Source of the DNA: Flavobacteriaceae bacterium
GTDB lineage: Bacteria > Bacteroidota > Bacteroidia > Flavobacteriales > Flavobacteriaceae
Reading direction: 5' to 3'
NCBI GenBank assembly: GCA_947453195.1
Contig: CANGFO010000004.1
Location: 1 to 64,000 of the forward strand
DNA: 64,000 nt
Shown: positions 63,039 to 64,000 of the stretch, one piece after another
Numbering within the stretch: the stretch's first letter is position 1
How the letters are laid out: every line of letters begins with the position of its first letter
The notes under the pieces: generated by a model
Databases searched by the model: none
Told to the model about the DNA's origin: nothing
The model's input: the letters and a program-made list of their open reading frames with translations, nothing else
Program-made: the position numbers and the translations under genes

Positions 63039-63419
63039 TTATTTAACAGCAATCATAGAGATTTCTACGTTAACCCCTTTTGGAAGTCCAGCTACTTGAA
63101 CGGTTTCTCTTGCAGGAGCCGTTTTTTCGTGAAAATAAGTTGCATAAACGGAGTTTATTTTTGCAAAATCATTCATATCCATGATGAAAATAGTAGATTT
63201 AACTATATTGTCAAAAGTCATATCTGCAGCTGCAAGAACGGCTTTCATGTTTTGCATTACTTGATTCGTTTCTGTTTCGATATCATCAAGAACTAATTCC
63301 ATTGAAATTGGGTCTAATGCTATTTGACCTGAAGTATATAAAGTATTTCCTACTAATATAGCTTGATTGTAAGGCCCAATAGGAGCAGGAGCTTTATCTG
63401 TAATTATTATTTTTTTCAT
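63039..63419 (-). CDS. ridA: RidA family enamine/imine deaminase
   Basis: This 126-residue trimeric protein removes reactive 2-aminoacrylate made by PLP enzymes. The family opening APAPIGPYNQA, GNTLYTSGQIALDP and the active-site R104 (ARETVQVAGLPKG) and E119 match the E. coli residues R105 and E120. It lies 6 bases after lptD, an arrangement I recall from other Flavobacteria. Confidence 0.95.
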   Translation of the reverse strand: MKKIIITDKAPAPIGPYNQAILVGNTLYTSGQIALDPISMELVLDDIETETNQVMQNMKAVLAAADMTFDNIVKSTIFIMDMNDFAKINSVYATYFHEKTAPARETVQVAGLPKGVNVEISMIAVK

Positions 63420-63425
63420 TGCTAC

Positions 63426-64000
63426 TTATTTTAAGATACGATCGGCTTGATTTCGTTTATCCCATTTTATGTCACTAAGAACGCTAGCTTTTATTCCGAT
63501 AAAAAATCCCCAATAAGATTGTCCAAATGGAGACCAGTTAAAACTCATGTTCCAACTCAATAGATCTCTATTTAATCGAATTTGAGTAAATGTAACCCCT
63601 TTTCTAACAAAGTCATACCCTGTTGAAACTCCAATCTTCCACTTAGGGGTCAAGTCAGTATTTGCAGAAATCATTACCGAATTGCTCGATATTTTTCTTT
63701 CATTAGCTGCGTTAGAGTAAGTAATTGAATAAGCAAAGGTCATGTTCCAAGGGATTTTAGCATTATAAAATCCTGTAAAGCCATCATTTTCGCTATCTTT
63801 CTTTAGGAATTGACTGTCTCTATTGTCATTAATTTCAGTATTAGTTCCAAACAAATCATCATCACGACCCCCATTTTTTGCTCCTTGCAAATTCTTTTTT
63901 GATTTATCATCTTTGGCACTAGAAACAGAATAATTAATGGTCATGTTAGCACTTGTCATTCTAAACAAACTTCCACCTTCTTCAATATTAAAGGTGTTAA
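63426..64000 (-). CDS. lptD: Putative LPS-assembly protein LptD, C-terminal part (cut by window)
   Basis: The frame stays open to the window edge, so this is the last ~191 residues of a larger protein. It is an amphipathic beta-barrel end: repeating strands (ANMTINYSVSS, WNMTFAYSITYSN, KWKIGVSTGYDF, SWNMSFNWSPF) and an aromatic-rich SYWGFFIGIKASVLSDIKWDKR. It matches the C-terminal barrel of Bacteroidota LptD as I recall it, which inserts lipopolysaccharide in the outer membrane. The Asn/Asp-rich loop is probably extracellular. Confidence 0.75.
   Translation of the reverse strand, partial: NTFNIEEGGSLFRMTSANMTINYSVSSAKDDKSKKNLQGAKNGGRDDDLFGTNTEINDNRDSQFLKKDSENDGFTGFYNAKIPWNMTFAYSITYSNAANERKISSNSVMISANTDLTPKWKIGVSTGYDFVRKGVTFTQIRLNRDLLSWNMSFNWSPFGQSYWGFFIGIKASVLSDIKWDKRNQADRILK

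Overview
The window looks like a core-chromosome segment of a low-GC Bacteroidota member of the family Flavobacteriaceae, most likely Flavobacterium or a close relative. The evidence is PorQ and several secreted proteins with type IX secretion (T9SS) C-terminal sorting tails, the bacillithiol enzyme BshB1, Flavobacteria-type families (DUF6252, DUF3822, DUF4159, DUF2520 and PG_1098-like methyltransferase), and many TAnnTTTG -7 promoter boxes, some with a TTG/TTTG -33 box about 20 bases upstream. No integrase, transposase, phage gene, CRISPR array or defence island was recognised. Genes are tightly packed and many overlap by a few bases.

Layout. 1-459 holds the 3' end of a 5S rRNA gene (the end of an rRNA operon), two terminator hairpins and GC-rich repeats. 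460-8756 (+) carries a GEVED/T9SS protein, an M48 lipoprotein protease, a UMF1-type MFS transporter, a DUF6252 lipoprotein, Lon, PorQ and Cmk. 8746-13688 (-) is a probable seven-gene operon: DUF2520 protein, KdsC-like phosphatase, UbiA-type prenyltransferase, Maf, an unknown 81-residue protein, an unlisted 33-residue membrane peptide and a sodium:solute symporter. 13850-21014 (+) carries CcsBA, glutathione peroxidase, PyrR, PyrB, two small unknown proteins, RNase Z and the RNase P RNA. 21020-29316 carries RsmD, DUF3822, a RecD-like helicase, PurL and a beta-helix lipoprotein. 29450-36504 (+) carries MenI-like thioesterase, isochorismate synthase, BshB1, tRNA-His, PabB, TilS and DsbD.

36540-45782 is the most accessory-looking part. 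It holds a membrane protein/HTH regulator pair with repeated operator-like sites, YifB/ComM, and then a minus-strand cluster of HupE/UreJ, a DUF1566 T9SS protein, an unusual SHD1-TM-YHYH-T9SS protein and two paralogous T9SS metallophosphoesterases. 45939-49728 carries a trans-sulfuration PLP enzyme divergent from an Lrp/AsnC regulator, then Lpd and DoxX. 49840-55148 (-) is a six-gene operon starting with tsaD and rsmE. 55348-64000 carries TamB, PfkA, Gap, a GlcNAc-kinase-like protein, RidA and the C-terminal part of LptD, which runs off the window.

Functional links: envelope and secretion (PorQ, TamB, LptD, KdsC-like), disulfide and cytochrome maturation (CcsBA, DsbD, thioredoxin protein), menaquinone and folate from chorismate (MenI, MenF, PabB), nucleotide synthesis (PyrR/PyrB, PurL, Cmk), tRNA/rRNA maturation (RnpB, RNase Z, TilS, TsaD, RsmD, RsmE) and glycolysis (PfkA, Gap). 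The best candidates for undescribed biology are the 33-residue symporter-linked peptide, the HupE/YHYH/phosphatase cluster with its topologically paradoxical YHYH protein, and several near-perfect palindromes at promoters.
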